This document shows, in pieces, positions 32,236-40,493 of a DNA stretch of 45,457 bases. Source of the DNA: an uncultured Clostridia bacterium. Its GTDB lineage: Bacteria > Bacillota > Clostridia > Oscillospirales > Oscillospiraceae. The translations under genes were made by a program, and so were the position numbers. The DNA lies in NCBI GenBank assembly GCA_947572235.1, contig CANPBB010000008.1, positions 1 to 45,457 on the forward strand, read 5' to 3'. The stretch's first letter is position 1. Each line of letters opens with the position of its first letter. Under the pieces are notes generated by a model, which did no database searches, was not told where the DNA came from, and was given only the letters and a program-made list of their open reading frames with translations.

Positions 32236-33024
32236 TTATTTCTTCCACAGCACGATGCGCTTCTCAATCTTCTCCGCCACGGTGTACAGGGAGATGCCGA
32301 TGATCGCAATCAGGATAATGCAGCCGTAGCTCTGCTCAAAGTTGCTGTACTTCAAAAACTTGATGATCCGGTCGCCCAAACCTTGGCCGCGGCTGACAAA
32401 GTCGGCGGACACGGCGCCGATGGTGGAAAAGATGCACCCCAGCTTGATGCCGGTGAACACCTGCGGCAGGGCATTCATAAAGGTGATGTGGACAAAGGTC
32501 TGGAGCTTGGTGGCCCCGATGGACTTGGCCAGCTCCAGCTTCTCCTGCTCCACATGGATAAAGCCATTGAGGGTGTTCATACAGATGATAGGGGTGGCTT
32601 GGATGATTACGATGATCACCCGCAGGTTGGGGTCTGTCCCCAGCCACAGCGTCATCAGGGGGATCAGGGTGATCATGGGGGTAATCACCAGCCAGATAAC
32701 CACCGGCTGCATGGCCTTGACCACAATGTCAAACTGGGAAAACAGCGCCGCCAGCAGAATTCCCGCAGGGATGGCCACGCAGAAGCCGATGCAAATGATC
32801 TTCAGCGTGAAGAGGAAGTCCGGCAGGATGATGGCAAAACTCTTAATGGTTCCCTGAATGATGTGAGTGGGGGTGGGCATGACGTAGGCCGCCACATGGA
32901 AGGCCCGCAGGCCGATCTCAAGGCCTATGTAGATGATAGCCAGCACCACCAGCGGGGCGATGATGCCTTTGGGGTCCCGCTTCTCCTTCTTCTTCCGGGC
33001 GGTAATCGCTTCGTTCTTCGCCAT
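32236..33024 (-). CDS. ABC importer permease B (SsuC/TauC type)
   Basis: A 262-aa permease with about six helices. A basic N-terminal stretch (TARKKKEKRDPKG) precedes the first helix, and the EAA loop reads LAKSIGATKLQTFVHITFMNALPQVFTGIKLG. It is clearly different in sequence from permease A, so the two probably form a heterodimer. It lies between the two ATPase genes. Confidence 0.88.
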   Translation of the reverse strand: MAKNEAITARKKKEKRDPKGIIAPLVVLAIIYIGLEIGLRAFHVAAYVMPTPTHIIQGTIKSFAIILPDFLFTLKIICIGFCVAIPAGILLAALFSQFDIVVKAMQPVVIWLVITPMITLIPLMTLWLGTDPNLRVIIVIIQATPIICMNTLNGFIHVEQEKLELAKSIGATKLQTFVHITFMNALPQVFTGIKLGCIFSTIGAVSADFVSRGQGLGDRIIKFLKYSNFEQSYGCIILIAIIGISLYTVAEKIEKRIVLWKK

Positions 33025-33042
33025 AGTCTTGACCTCCTCTGC

Positions 33043-33831
33043 TTACATGGCGGCGCGGACGATCTCGTTGATCTCCTCGCGCAGCTGGTTGTACCGCGTG
33101 TTCTGGCCGATCTGATGGTTCCGCTCCTCCACTGGGATGTCCACTTTGATCTCGTGTGTGATCACGGCGGGCTTGTTGGAGAAGACAAAGATCCGGCTGG
33201 CAAGCAGAATCGCCTCGTCCACGTTGTTTGTAACCATGATGATGGTCTTTTGGGTCTTCTTCCAGATGTTCAAAATTTCATAGGAGAGCATCTTTCGGGT
33301 GATGGCGTCCAGCGCACCTAATGGCTGGTCCAGTATCAAAATGTCCGGGTCGTGGACCAAGGCGCGGGCAATACCTACCCGTTGCTTCATGCCGCCGGAG
33401 AGCTCGTGGGGGTAGACGCTCTTATAGTCCAAAAGGCCCACGATGTCCAACATCTCGTCAATACGCTTGTTCCACTGCTCCCCCTTGAGCTTCATGATCT
33501 GGAGCATGAGCTTCAGATTCCCCTCGGCGGTGCGCCAAGGCAGCAGGTTGTTGCTCTGGAACACAAAGCCAAAGCGGCGCAGCTCCTCCGGGGGGATGGC
33601 GGTGCCGATGTCCCGGCCGTTTAAAACCATGGACCCGGCGGTGGCCGGCTCGATGCCCCCTAAAATCTTCAAAAAGGTGGACTTGCCGCAGCCGGAGTTG
33701 CCCAAGATGACAATAAACTCCTTCTCCGCAATGTCCATACTGACGTCATGGATGACCTCCATGTAGTTCCCGTCCTTCTCACTTCCAAAGGACTTGGCAA
33801 TGCTTTTTACGCTGAAAACCTGATTTCCCAT
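33043..33831 (-). CDS. ABC importer ATPase with degenerate catalytic residues
   Basis: A 262-aa nucleotide-binding subunit, paralogous to the one at 31420-32223. Walker A is intact (GNSGCGKST, 44-52), and so are the Q-loop (FQSNNLLPW) and signature (LSGGMKQR). Two catalytic positions are changed: Walker B reads LILDQPLGALD, with Gln169 (codon 33325-33327) for the catalytic Glu, and the switch region reads VTNNVDEA, with Asn202 (codon 33226-33228) for the conserved His. Both changes are known to cripple hydrolysis in model ABC proteins. The protein can probably bind ATP but not hydrolyse it well, acting as the asymmetric partner of the intact ATPase. Confidence 0.92.
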   Translation of the reverse strand: MGNQVFSVKSIAKSFGSEKDGNYMEVIHDVSMDIAEKEFIVILGNSGCGKSTFLKILGGIEPATAGSMVLNGRDIGTAIPPEELRRFGFVFQSNNLLPWRTAEGNLKLMLQIMKLKGEQWNKRIDEMLDIVGLLDYKSVYPHELSGGMKQRVGIARALVHDPDILILDQPLGALDAITRKMLSYEILNIWKKTQKTIIMVTNNVDEAILLASRIFVFSNKPAVITHEIKVDIPVEERNHQIGQNTRYNQLREEINEIVRAAM

Positions 33832-34010
33832 ACTTTTCTATGTCCTCCACATCCGCTGCCACGCACAGCGTCACGTCCGGGTCGATTCCCTGCCGGTCCG
33901 GGATACTGGTAAAAAGGAGTCTATGAACAGATGAAGAGCAGGTTCCACGCTCCGCTCTCCCGGCGAGTTCTTTTGTCCATAGGGCTCCTCGGGGCGATGT
34001 TCCGCCGGGT

Positions 34011-34910
34011 TCATACCGTCTTCCGGCGCAGGATACAGTCCATGGCAGCGGAGGCGTTGTAGACGATCTGGTCGGTGTAAAGGCGGTAGTTGGGACACAT
34101 CTCGGCGCTGGCCCAGCCCTCGTAGCCGATAGCATCGAAAGCGTCAATGACCTTCACCCAGTCCACATCCCCAGCCAGCAGATCCACAAAGCCCGCCAGC
34201 CCCTTGGCATCCCGACGGAAGTCCTTGAAGTGGACCTTTTTGATTCGCTGCCCCAAGATCTTGATCCAGTGCTCTGGGTAGCCGAAGAGCACCATGTTGC
34301 CTACATCAAGGAATGCACCTACATAGTCAGAGCCGATCTCGTCTAAGAAGTTTCGAAACTCCAAGGGGCTTAAAAGGAACTTGTTCCAGATGTTCTCAAT
34401 ACCGATGACAACCCCCTTCTCCTCAGCGTAGGGGGCCAGCTCTTTCAGGGCGCTCTGGGATCGCTCATAGGCCACATCGTAGTCAATGATCTCGCTGCCG
34501 GCGAAGAAGGATACATTGTCTGTATCGGGGACCACGTCCTCCGGGCGGAAGTCCACACCCACGGTGCCGGGGCAGACCAGAATACAGTCCACACCCAAGA
34601 CGGCGGCGGTGTCAAGCTGGCGGCGGACCACCTCCTTGGCCTTCTCCCGAATGGCTGGGTCGTTGGCGGTAAGGGAGTACTCCCAGTAGAGCCCGGTGGC
34701 CAAAGAGCAGATGGTGATGCCGATCTCCTCCGCCTTTGCACGGATAGCGCGCAGCTCCGCCTCGGTGCTCTCTAAGCTTAGGGGACCGGTCTTGGACAGA
34801 GCCAGCTCAATTCCCTCAAACCCGGCGTCTTTAGCGGTGCTCATGCACTGCTCGATGGAGTTGTCCTGATGGAAGGACCAGATATTCACGCCCTTTTTGA
34901 TCTTACTCAT
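34011..34910 (-). CDS. Sugar-phosphate isomerase/epimerase-like TIM barrel
   Basis: A 299-aa AP-endonuclease-2/xylose-isomerase-like TIM barrel of the UlaE/SgbU/IolE type. Likely metal ligands are seen in order: Glu in IGIENIWN, Asp in FLDVGN, His in KVHFKD and Glu in SAEMCP. The N-terminus GVNIWSFHQDNSIEQCMSTAKDAGFEGIELAL is typical. The start ATG at 34910 follows GAGGAGGTCACC. With the FGGY kinase and DeoR regulator it points to a phosphorylated sugar or polyol substrate, perhaps a ketopentose phosphate. Confidence 0.85.
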   Translation of the reverse strand: MSKIKKGVNIWSFHQDNSIEQCMSTAKDAGFEGIELALSKTGPLSLESTEAELRAIRAKAEEIGITICSLATGLYWEYSLTANDPAIREKAKEVVRRQLDTAAVLGVDCILVCPGTVGVDFRPEDVVPDTDNVSFFAGSEIIDYDVAYERSQSALKELAPYAEEKGVVIGIENIWNKFLLSPLEFRNFLDEIGSDYVGAFLDVGNMVLFGYPEHWIKILGQRIKKVHFKDFRRDAKGLAGFVDLLAGDVDWVKVIDAFDAIGYEGWASAEMCPNYRLYTDQIVYNASAAMDCILRRKTV

Positions 34911-34955
34911 GTGGTGACCTCCTCTATACAATAGAACCTGTGTGCATTCATACTC

Positions 34956-35738
34956 TCAGATCTCAGCGTCCTCGCTGCTGGCTAAAATCACGTCCAGCCC
35001 GCTCTCCCGCAGACACTCCACCTTGGCAGGGTCGGTCTCGGCATTGGTGATGATGGTCTGCACAGCGCCAAGGGGGCAGACGGTGACTAAGGCGGACTTC
35101 TCAAACTTCGTGATGTCGCACATCATGACGCAGTGCCGGGCGCTGCTGAGGACCAATCGCTTGAGGCTCACCTCGTCGATGCCAAAATCCATAAAGCCCT
35201 TCTCCACGTCCACCGCGTCCACCACCATAAAGGCTGTCTCCACACGGAACTCCTTGAGCATCAGCTCGGAGAAGAAGCCGTAGAGCGTGCTGCTGGAGCG
35301 CTTGAGCTGTCCGCCGATGACGATGAGGGCATTATCTGTGCAGGAGACCTCCTTGGCCACGTCAATGTCGTTGGTAACTACAGTGAGGTCGTGGAACCGG
35401 CCCAGCTGGGCAGCCAAAGCCCGGCCTGTGGTGCCGGCGCCAATATAGATGGTGGCCCCCTCCTGAATCAGGCGCACCGCTTGGGCGGCTACCCGCTCCT
35501 TCTCCTCCTTCTGCATATGGATGCGCAGGTAGATGGGCACCTCAGCGGTGAGGGTCTTGTCGTACTTGGTGGCGCCGCCGTGGGTCCGCTGGAGCATCCG
35601 ATCCTCCCCAAGGTGGAGCAGATCCCGGCGGATGGTGGCCTTGGAGACATTCAGCTCCGCCGCCAGCTCCTCCACGGTGGCACTCCCCCGCTGGTTCACC
35701 ATCTGGACAATTTTTTCATACCGCTCAGGCTTCAGCAT
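34956..35738 (-). CDS. DeoR-family transcriptional repressor
   Basis: A 260-aa sugar-operon regulator. The N-terminal HTH is LKPERYEKIVQMVNQRGSATVEELAAELNVSKATIRRDLLHLGEDRMLQRTHGGA (residues 2-56), and the C-terminal sugar-isomerase-like sensor (about 75-255) includes TIYIGAGTTGRALA and VVTNDIDVA. Such regulators respond to phosphorylated sugars. The ATG at 35738 follows AAGGGAGG. Candidate operators are the tandem 10-bp repeats at 41901-41930 and the inverted repeat at 37304-37351. Confidence 0.92.
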   Translation of the reverse strand: MLKPERYEKIVQMVNQRGSATVEELAAELNVSKATIRRDLLHLGEDRMLQRTHGGATKYDKTLTAEVPIYLRIHMQKEEKERVAAQAVRLIQEGATIYIGAGTTGRALAAQLGRFHDLTVVTNDIDVAKEVSCTDNALIVIGGQLKRSSSTLYGFFSELMLKEFRVETAFMVVDAVDVEKGFMDFGIDEVSLKRLVLSSARHCVMMCDITKFEKSALVTVCPLGAVQTIITNAETDPAKVECLRESGLDVILASSEDAEI

Positions 35739-35765
35739 AGGGGCCTCCCTTCTTTCCAATGGGGC

Positions 35766-37277
35766 TTAAAATTGGTGCATAATCTCCTTCGTGCTCTGGT
35801 ACAGCGCGTCATAGCGCCGGCGAAGAGGGGCGTAGGCGGCGTGGGCGGCGGTGCTTGGGTCAATCTGGCGGCTGATGTGGATCTGGGCGGATAGCTCTCT
35901 GGAGTCCTTATAGTGTCCAACAGCCAAGGCCGCGATCAGAGCGTCGCCGTAGGCCGCACCGGTCTCCACCGCCGCCACATGCTGGCGCTTGCCGCTGATG
36001 TCAGAGACAATCTGGAGCCACAGGGGATTCTTGGTGCCGCCCCCTACGGCCATGACCTTCCGGGTGCCCATCTTCCGCTCATCAAAGATGTCAAAGTGCT
36101 GGCTGATGCCGTAGCCCACCCCCTCTAAGAGGGCTTTGTAGATATGGGCACGGGTATGCTGAAGGTTCAGGCCGAAGAGCATCCCCTTGGCCCGAGGGTC
36201 ATTGATGGGAGTTCGCTCACCGGAGAAGTAGGGCAGGGCGATCAACCCCTCGCTGCCGGGAGCGATGCCCTCAGCGGCGTGCATCATCTCTTCATAGAGA
36301 TTGGCTCCGCTTTTATAGGCCTTCTCCACCATGTCAATGGCAAAGTTGTCCTTGTACCACCGGGTCAGCGTACCCGCGCAGCTCATGCCAGCGGCCACAG
36401 AATAGGTGCCGGGGAAGAGGTAGGGGCCCGCCCACAGACGCCGGTCCACGGTGAGCTTCTCCACTACATGGATAATGAAGATGGAGGAACCATACATCAG
36501 CATCATGTCCCCCGGGTCCAGCACACCCACACTCAACGCCTCGGCGGAGGCGTCGGCGGTACCGGTGGTAACTATGGTGCCAGGGGCCAAACCGGTCTCC
36601 TTTGCCGCTGCCTCGGTGACGGTTCCCACCGTCTCGTGGGTCCAGCGGCACTCCGCCAGCTGATCACGGCGGCAGAACAATGATACATCCTCTTCCCAGT
36701 TCAGACGCTCCATACTGTAGATGGGCACCCAAGTGGCGGCAGTGTAGTGGTCGATGACAAATTTTCCGGTGAGTTTGGCCACCAGATAGGTACTGCCGGT
36801 GACAAACTTGGCAGCTCTGGCGTAGATCTCCGGCTCGTTGTTCTTGATCCAGAGGATCTTAGCCGCCGCCGACTGGGTGGTCAGGGGCGTACCGCACCGT
36901 TGAAAGATGTTCTCTGCGCCGCAGCTGTTCTCCAAGTACGCGATTTCCGCCGCCGCCCGACAGTCGATGCCGTAGAGGATAGCCTTGCGCAGGGGGCGAA
37001 GCTCCTCATCTACCGGCAGGCAGCAGGGGGCAATAGTGCTGCACCCCACGCCCCTGATATCCGCGGGGTCCACCCCGGAGCCGGCAATTAGGGCGCGGCT
37101 GATGGTGCAAAAATCTCCCCACCAAGTGTTCTCCGCATCGTGCTCGGCATATCCCGGCTGCGGCACCTCCATCTCATGGGGGCAGGCGTGGTAGGCCACA
37201 ATTTTGGCGTTCTCATCCACTAGTGTCCCTTTGCTCTCATAGGTACCGATGTCGATGCCCATGAAGTATGTGCTCAT
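35766..37277 (-). CDS. FGGY-family carbohydrate kinase
   Basis: A 503-aa kinase with the two-domain actin-like fold. Seen in order: GIDIGTYESKGTLVDE (phosphate loop), the QPGYAEHDAENTWW segment, TTGTADASAEALSVGV with the likely catalytic Asp242, YGSS, GLIALPYFSGERTPINDPRAKG and the ATP-binding VMAVGGGTKNPLWLQIVSD. Length and motifs fit xylulokinase/erythritol-kinase-like members, but the substrate cannot be set. It is the first gene of the kinase, DeoR, epimerase, transporter run. A large inverted repeat lies upstream. Confidence 0.9.
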   Translation of the reverse strand: MSTYFMGIDIGTYESKGTLVDENAKIVAYHACPHEMEVPQPGYAEHDAENTWWGDFCTISRALIAGSGVDPADIRGVGCSTIAPCCLPVDEELRPLRKAILYGIDCRAAAEIAYLENSCGAENIFQRCGTPLTTQSAAAKILWIKNNEPEIYARAAKFVTGSTYLVAKLTGKFVIDHYTAATWVPIYSMERLNWEEDVSLFCRRDQLAECRWTHETVGTVTEAAAKETGLAPGTIVTTGTADASAEALSVGVLDPGDMMLMYGSSIFIIHVVEKLTVDRRLWAGPYLFPGTYSVAAGMSCAGTLTRWYKDNFAIDMVEKAYKSGANLYEEMMHAAEGIAPGSEGLIALPYFSGERTPINDPRAKGMLFGLNLQHTRAHIYKALLEGVGYGISQHFDIFDERKMGTRKVMAVGGGTKNPLWLQIVSDISGKRQHVAAVETGAAYGDALIAALAVGHYKDSRELSAQIHISRQIDPSTAAHAAYAPLRRRYDALYQSTKEIMHQF

Positions 37278-37303
37278 AGTCCATCCTCCTTTGCGGATAG
37301 GAT

Positions 37304-37351
37304 ATATATGTTCCCCGCTGCGGGCTGCTGATCATTTTGAGGAACATATAT
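37304..37351. promoter_or_regulatory. Inverted repeat upstream of the FGGY kinase
   Basis: ATATATGTTCC (37304-37314) and its exact complement (37341-37351) are separated by 26 bp, in the 130-bp gap between the M42 peptidase and kinase genes. It is either an operator or a long stem in the leader RNA. Confidence 0.45.
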
Positions 37352-37409
37352 TCTATTCCTGAGAATCTGTGCCCTTTGGAAAAATATCCCTTGTCCTCTG
37401 TCTCAGACG

Positions 37410-38498
37410 TTAAAACCGTCCCACAGGAAAGTTTTCATCAATCCGCCGCATCATGCCCGCGCACAGGGCCGCCAGAGCGTCGATGTCCCCCACGTCGCAG
37501 ACCTCCACTGGGGTGTGGGTATATCGGGCGGGAAAGCCCATGTCCAAGCAGGCCACGCCCTCCCCCTCCAGCTGGATGTAGGAGGCGTCGGTGAGAATGC
37601 CCAAGGCCGCAAATCGCTGAAGGGGGCTGTTGGTCTCCTTTGCGGTGCGCTTGGCCAGACGGAACAGCGGCTCATGGGGCAGGGTACCGTTGAGAGTGCC
37701 CCGGCCGTGGAAGCTGTATAGCCCCACGCAGGGCCCTTGGCCCATCACATCCTCAAACTTGGAGGAGAGATCCCTTGTGTCGGCGGCCAAGGTCACGTCC
37801 AAGGAGAGGGCCAAATCCGGCTTCACCGTCCGCGCGGCCATCATGGCCCCCCGGAGGTTGAACTCCTCCCAGACAGTACCCACCAAATACACGTCGCAGG
37901 CAGGGGGTGCCTCTTGGAACAGACGGGCGATCTCCACCAAACAGGCGCAGGCCCCCCGGTTGTCCACCGCCGTACCCGTGACACGGTTCCCGCACAGCTC
38001 CTCAAAGGCGGGACGATAGATCACCGGACAACCGGGGTAGATACCCAAGGCGTGAACCTCATCCGCGCTTTTTGCCCCAATATCCACGAAGAGAGAGGTG
38101 ACAAGATCCACCTTGTACTTCTCCTCCGCCGGTGTGGCATGGTGGGCCTTATTGCCAAAGACGCCAAGGTGCCACTTCCCGTCCTCGCTGCGCAGCAGCA
38201 GCTGCAGGCCGGGGAGGACTTTCTCCGGGATGCCGCCCAAGCGATCCACTTGGATAAAGCCGTCGCTCTCCACACGGCGTACAATAAAGCCCAGCTGGTC
38301 CATATGGCCGAAGATCATGGCCCGGGGCAGAGCCGGGTTGGTGCCGGGGACCTTGGCAATCACATTGCCTAAGCGGTCCAAATGGACCTCCTCACAGAGG
38401 GGCTCTAAATGGGCCTTGAGCTTACAGGCCATCTCACTCTCATAGCCGCTGGGGGCGGGGGTCAACATGAACTCTTTCAAAATTTCCTTGGTAGACAT
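37410..38498 (-). CDS. M42-family peptidase (FrvX/SgcX-like)
   Basis: A 362-aa metallo-aminopeptidase-type protein. The two-metal site is complete: His65 in IFGHMDQLGF, bridging Asp179 in GTAVDNRGA, the Glu pair 211-212 in VWEEFNLRGA, Asp234 in LSLDVTLAAD and His328 in ARYTHTPVEV. The EEFNLRGA motif deviates slightly from the usual EEVGLRGA. In E. coli the M42 homologues FrvX and SgcX are also encoded in sugar operons, so a role on a modified sugar or conjugate is possible. Confidence 0.88.
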   Translation of the reverse strand: MSTKEILKEFMLTPAPSGYESEMACKLKAHLEPLCEEVHLDRLGNVIAKVPGTNPALPRAMIFGHMDQLGFIVRRVESDGFIQVDRLGGIPEKVLPGLQLLLRSEDGKWHLGVFGNKAHHATPAEEKYKVDLVTSLFVDIGAKSADEVHALGIYPGCPVIYRPAFEELCGNRVTGTAVDNRGACACLVEIARLFQEAPPACDVYLVGTVWEEFNLRGAMMAARTVKPDLALSLDVTLAADTRDLSSKFEDVMGQGPCVGLYSFHGRGTLNGTLPHEPLFRLAKRTAKETNSPLQRFAALGILTDASYIQLEGEGVACLDMGFPARYTHTPVEVCDVGDIDALAALCAGMMRRIDENFPVGRF

Positions 38499-38501
38499 TG
38501 A

Positions 38502-39149
38502 TCACATCTCCATTTTTTCTAAAATCGAGAGAAGGGTCTCCTCCATCTCCCGGTGGTTGTACACATCGTAGTCAGCGCCTATAGCATCCCGTGCACCCAA
38601 GTCGTTCTGCATGGCCACGGTGACACAGCCGTTGGCCCTGCCAGAGCGCACGTCCTCCTCCCGATCCCCCACCATGACGGCCCGCTCTGCGTCTATGATC
38701 CGCATGATCTCTGGAATGGCACGGGTCTTGTCGTAGCCCGGTGTGGCGTGCCAGATATAGGAGAAGCAGTCCTGCACACCGAAAGCGCTCAAAAGAGAGG
38801 TAAGGTAGCTCTCCTCCGCATTGGAGCAAATCGCCAAAGGGACCCTCTGGGAGAGGGTACGAAGCATATGAACGCAGTCCGGCTCCATATGGGCGTGCTC
38901 CGCAATGGCCTTGGGGGCGTAACGGAAGATGCCGTCAAAGAGGGTCTGCACCAATTCCGGGTCATCGGACTCCAAAATGCGGCGGCAGGCATCGGGAATC
39001 TTGTCCCCCACAGTGGTGTTGGCTATCTCCATAGAAATGGGTGGCCGGCCCATGTCGCCGAGGGCCATGTTGATGGCATAGTAGTTGATCTCCGTAGTGC
39101 CGAAAAACAGCGTGCCGTCGAAATCAAAAAGAACCGCGGTTTTGCTCAT
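38502..39149 (-). CDS. HAD-family phosphatase (PGP/PpaX-like)
   Basis: A 215-aa haloacid-dehalogenase hydrolase. Motif I is FDFDGTLF (Asp9, Asp11), motif II ICSNAEE, motif III Lys in PGYDKTRAI and motif IV MVGDREEDVRSG. The cap between motifs I and II is helical. The ATG at 39149 follows AAGGAGGTTCT; a longer frame upstream has no ribosome site. It lies 3 bp from the M42 gene, so they are translated together. It may clear a dead-end sugar phosphate of the pathway. Confidence 0.88.
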   Translation of the reverse strand: MSKTAVLFDFDGTLFFGTTEINYYAINMALGDMGRPPISMEIANTTVGDKIPDACRRILESDDPELVQTLFDGIFRYAPKAIAEHAHMEPDCVHMLRTLSQRVPLAICSNAEESYLTSLLSAFGVQDCFSYIWHATPGYDKTRAIPEIMRIIDAERAVMVGDREEDVRSGRANGCVTVAMQNDLGARDAIGADYDVYNHREMEETLLSILEKMEM

Positions 39150-39198
39150 AGAACCTCCTTCCGCCTGCCGCAGGCGGCTGGGTGAATTTATATCTGAG

Positions 39199-40413
39199 TT
39201 ACATATAGGAGAGGAGCGTTTGGTCCACAGTGACCTCCGCCTCCTGCCGCCAGCGGTTCTGAGCCTCACTCCACGCGGCGGCGCACCGTTGGTCCTGTAT
39301 GATCTCGCGGATAGTCCCCTCCACCTCCCGCAAGGGGATTGGGCCAGGGCTGAGCGTGTCCGCCCAACAGAGAAGAAGTCCTCCGCTGTCCTGCTCTACC
39401 AGCTCCCAAGCGATCTCGCCGGGCTGCTGGAGGGAGAGGGCGATGTCCCGGTAGCGGTTGGAGAAGCGGGTAGTAGCCTCTGAGAAGTAGTTCACCCGCC
39501 CGCCGTATTCGGCCAAGAGATCCGCGAGGGGGGTACCCGCCTCCGCCTTCGCCCGGATCTCCCCGGCCCGCTGGCTCAGGAGGGCATGCTCATTGTCCAT
39601 CATGGTCTCATAGGTGTTATCGTCCTCTGTGTCGTACTCCTTTAGCTGGGCAAGGAGAGAGCGGACGTCATCATCAAAGCGCAGCTCCAGCTCATAGAGC
39701 ACCCGATAGGTATGTGGTATGTAAACGACTGCCGCTTTGCCCAGCATCGCGCTCTCAAAAGCGGCGGCGTCAGCGTCGAATTGAGGTTGCTGCTCTGTGA
39801 GCAGCTGGTGGTAGTATGCCTCCACGGCACTCTCCGTGACAGCGGGCAGCTCCGCGGTAAGCATCGTCTTTAGCTTTTCAAGAAGCATCTGCTGCCGGGT
39901 GCTCTGCACCACGGTCTCCTTCTGAAGGCTGCTGCCCTCAATGGCGATCTGTACCAAAGCCTCCAGATCCTCCCCACTGTAGTCAGGGTAGCTATGCGCC
40001 ACAGATTCGGCAATCTTGTCCTGCACTGCGGTCCAAGCGGCCTGCGCCTCCAGCTCCTCCTCCTCGGTGAGGGTGAGGCTGTACTCCCCAATCTTCTGAC
40101 GGAGGATCGTCTCCTGAATCAGCGTCTCCAGAACGTTTTCCGCCTCACTTTGGAGCTTCTCTTTGATCTCCGCCTCGCTGAGCGTGCCGGAGAGGGAGTT
40201 GTACAGGGCCTCCACTGTGACCATTCGCTCGACAAAGACGCTGTAGGGGATATCCTCCCCATTAACAACGGCGAGGACTGGGTCCTCCGCCGGAGCAGGG
40301 GTGTCATGGCCCTCCCCTGCTCCGGCACAGCCGCCAAGGAGCAGGCTGAGGGCCAGCATCAGGGAAAGCCAGCATTTTCGTGCGTTTTTTGCGCATTGGG
40401 ATCGGCTTTTCAT
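39199..40413 (-). CDS. PpiC/SurA-like foldase lipoprotein
   Basis: A 404-aa exported lipoprotein: a basic start, a hydrophobic core and the lipobox LLLGGC (Cys about residue 29). The SurA N-terminal-like domain contains LAVVNGEDIPYSVFVERM and ETLIQETILRQKIGEY. A parvulin-like part follows with GTPLADLLAEYG and the F-S-E-A-T-T-R region; it ends PIPLREVEGTIREIIQDQ. This is the layout of PrsA-type foldases. Its place inside a sugar operon, next to the binding-protein gene, is unusual. Confidence 0.8.
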   Translation of the reverse strand: MKSRSQCAKNARKCWLSLMLALSLLLGGCAGAGEGHDTPAPAEDPVLAVVNGEDIPYSVFVERMVTVEALYNSLSGTLSEAEIKEKLQSEAENVLETLIQETILRQKIGEYSLTLTEEEELEAQAAWTAVQDKIAESVAHSYPDYSGEDLEALVQIAIEGSSLQKETVVQSTRQQMLLEKLKTMLTAELPAVTESAVEAYYHQLLTEQQPQFDADAAAFESAMLGKAAVVYIPHTYRVLYELELRFDDDVRSLLAQLKEYDTEDDNTYETMMDNEHALLSQRAGEIRAKAEAGTPLADLLAEYGGRVNYFSEATTRFSNRYRDIALSLQQPGEIAWELVEQDSGGLLLCWADTLSPGPIPLREVEGTIREIIQDQRCAAAWSEAQNRWRQEAEVTVDQTLLSYM

Positions 40414-40493
40414 GCTCTCACCTTTTAATAAACTCGGGGGCCTCCCGCCCCCGAGTTCTTCTTGCCGCAGCACCTGCCACGGCGTACCATATG

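Noticed and set aside
32194-33321. A 375-codon open frame on the plus strand
   Set aside because: It lies antisense to permease B and the degenerate ATPase, has a His/Gln/Asp-rich low-complexity product and no ribosome site; a shadow frame of GC-rich genes.
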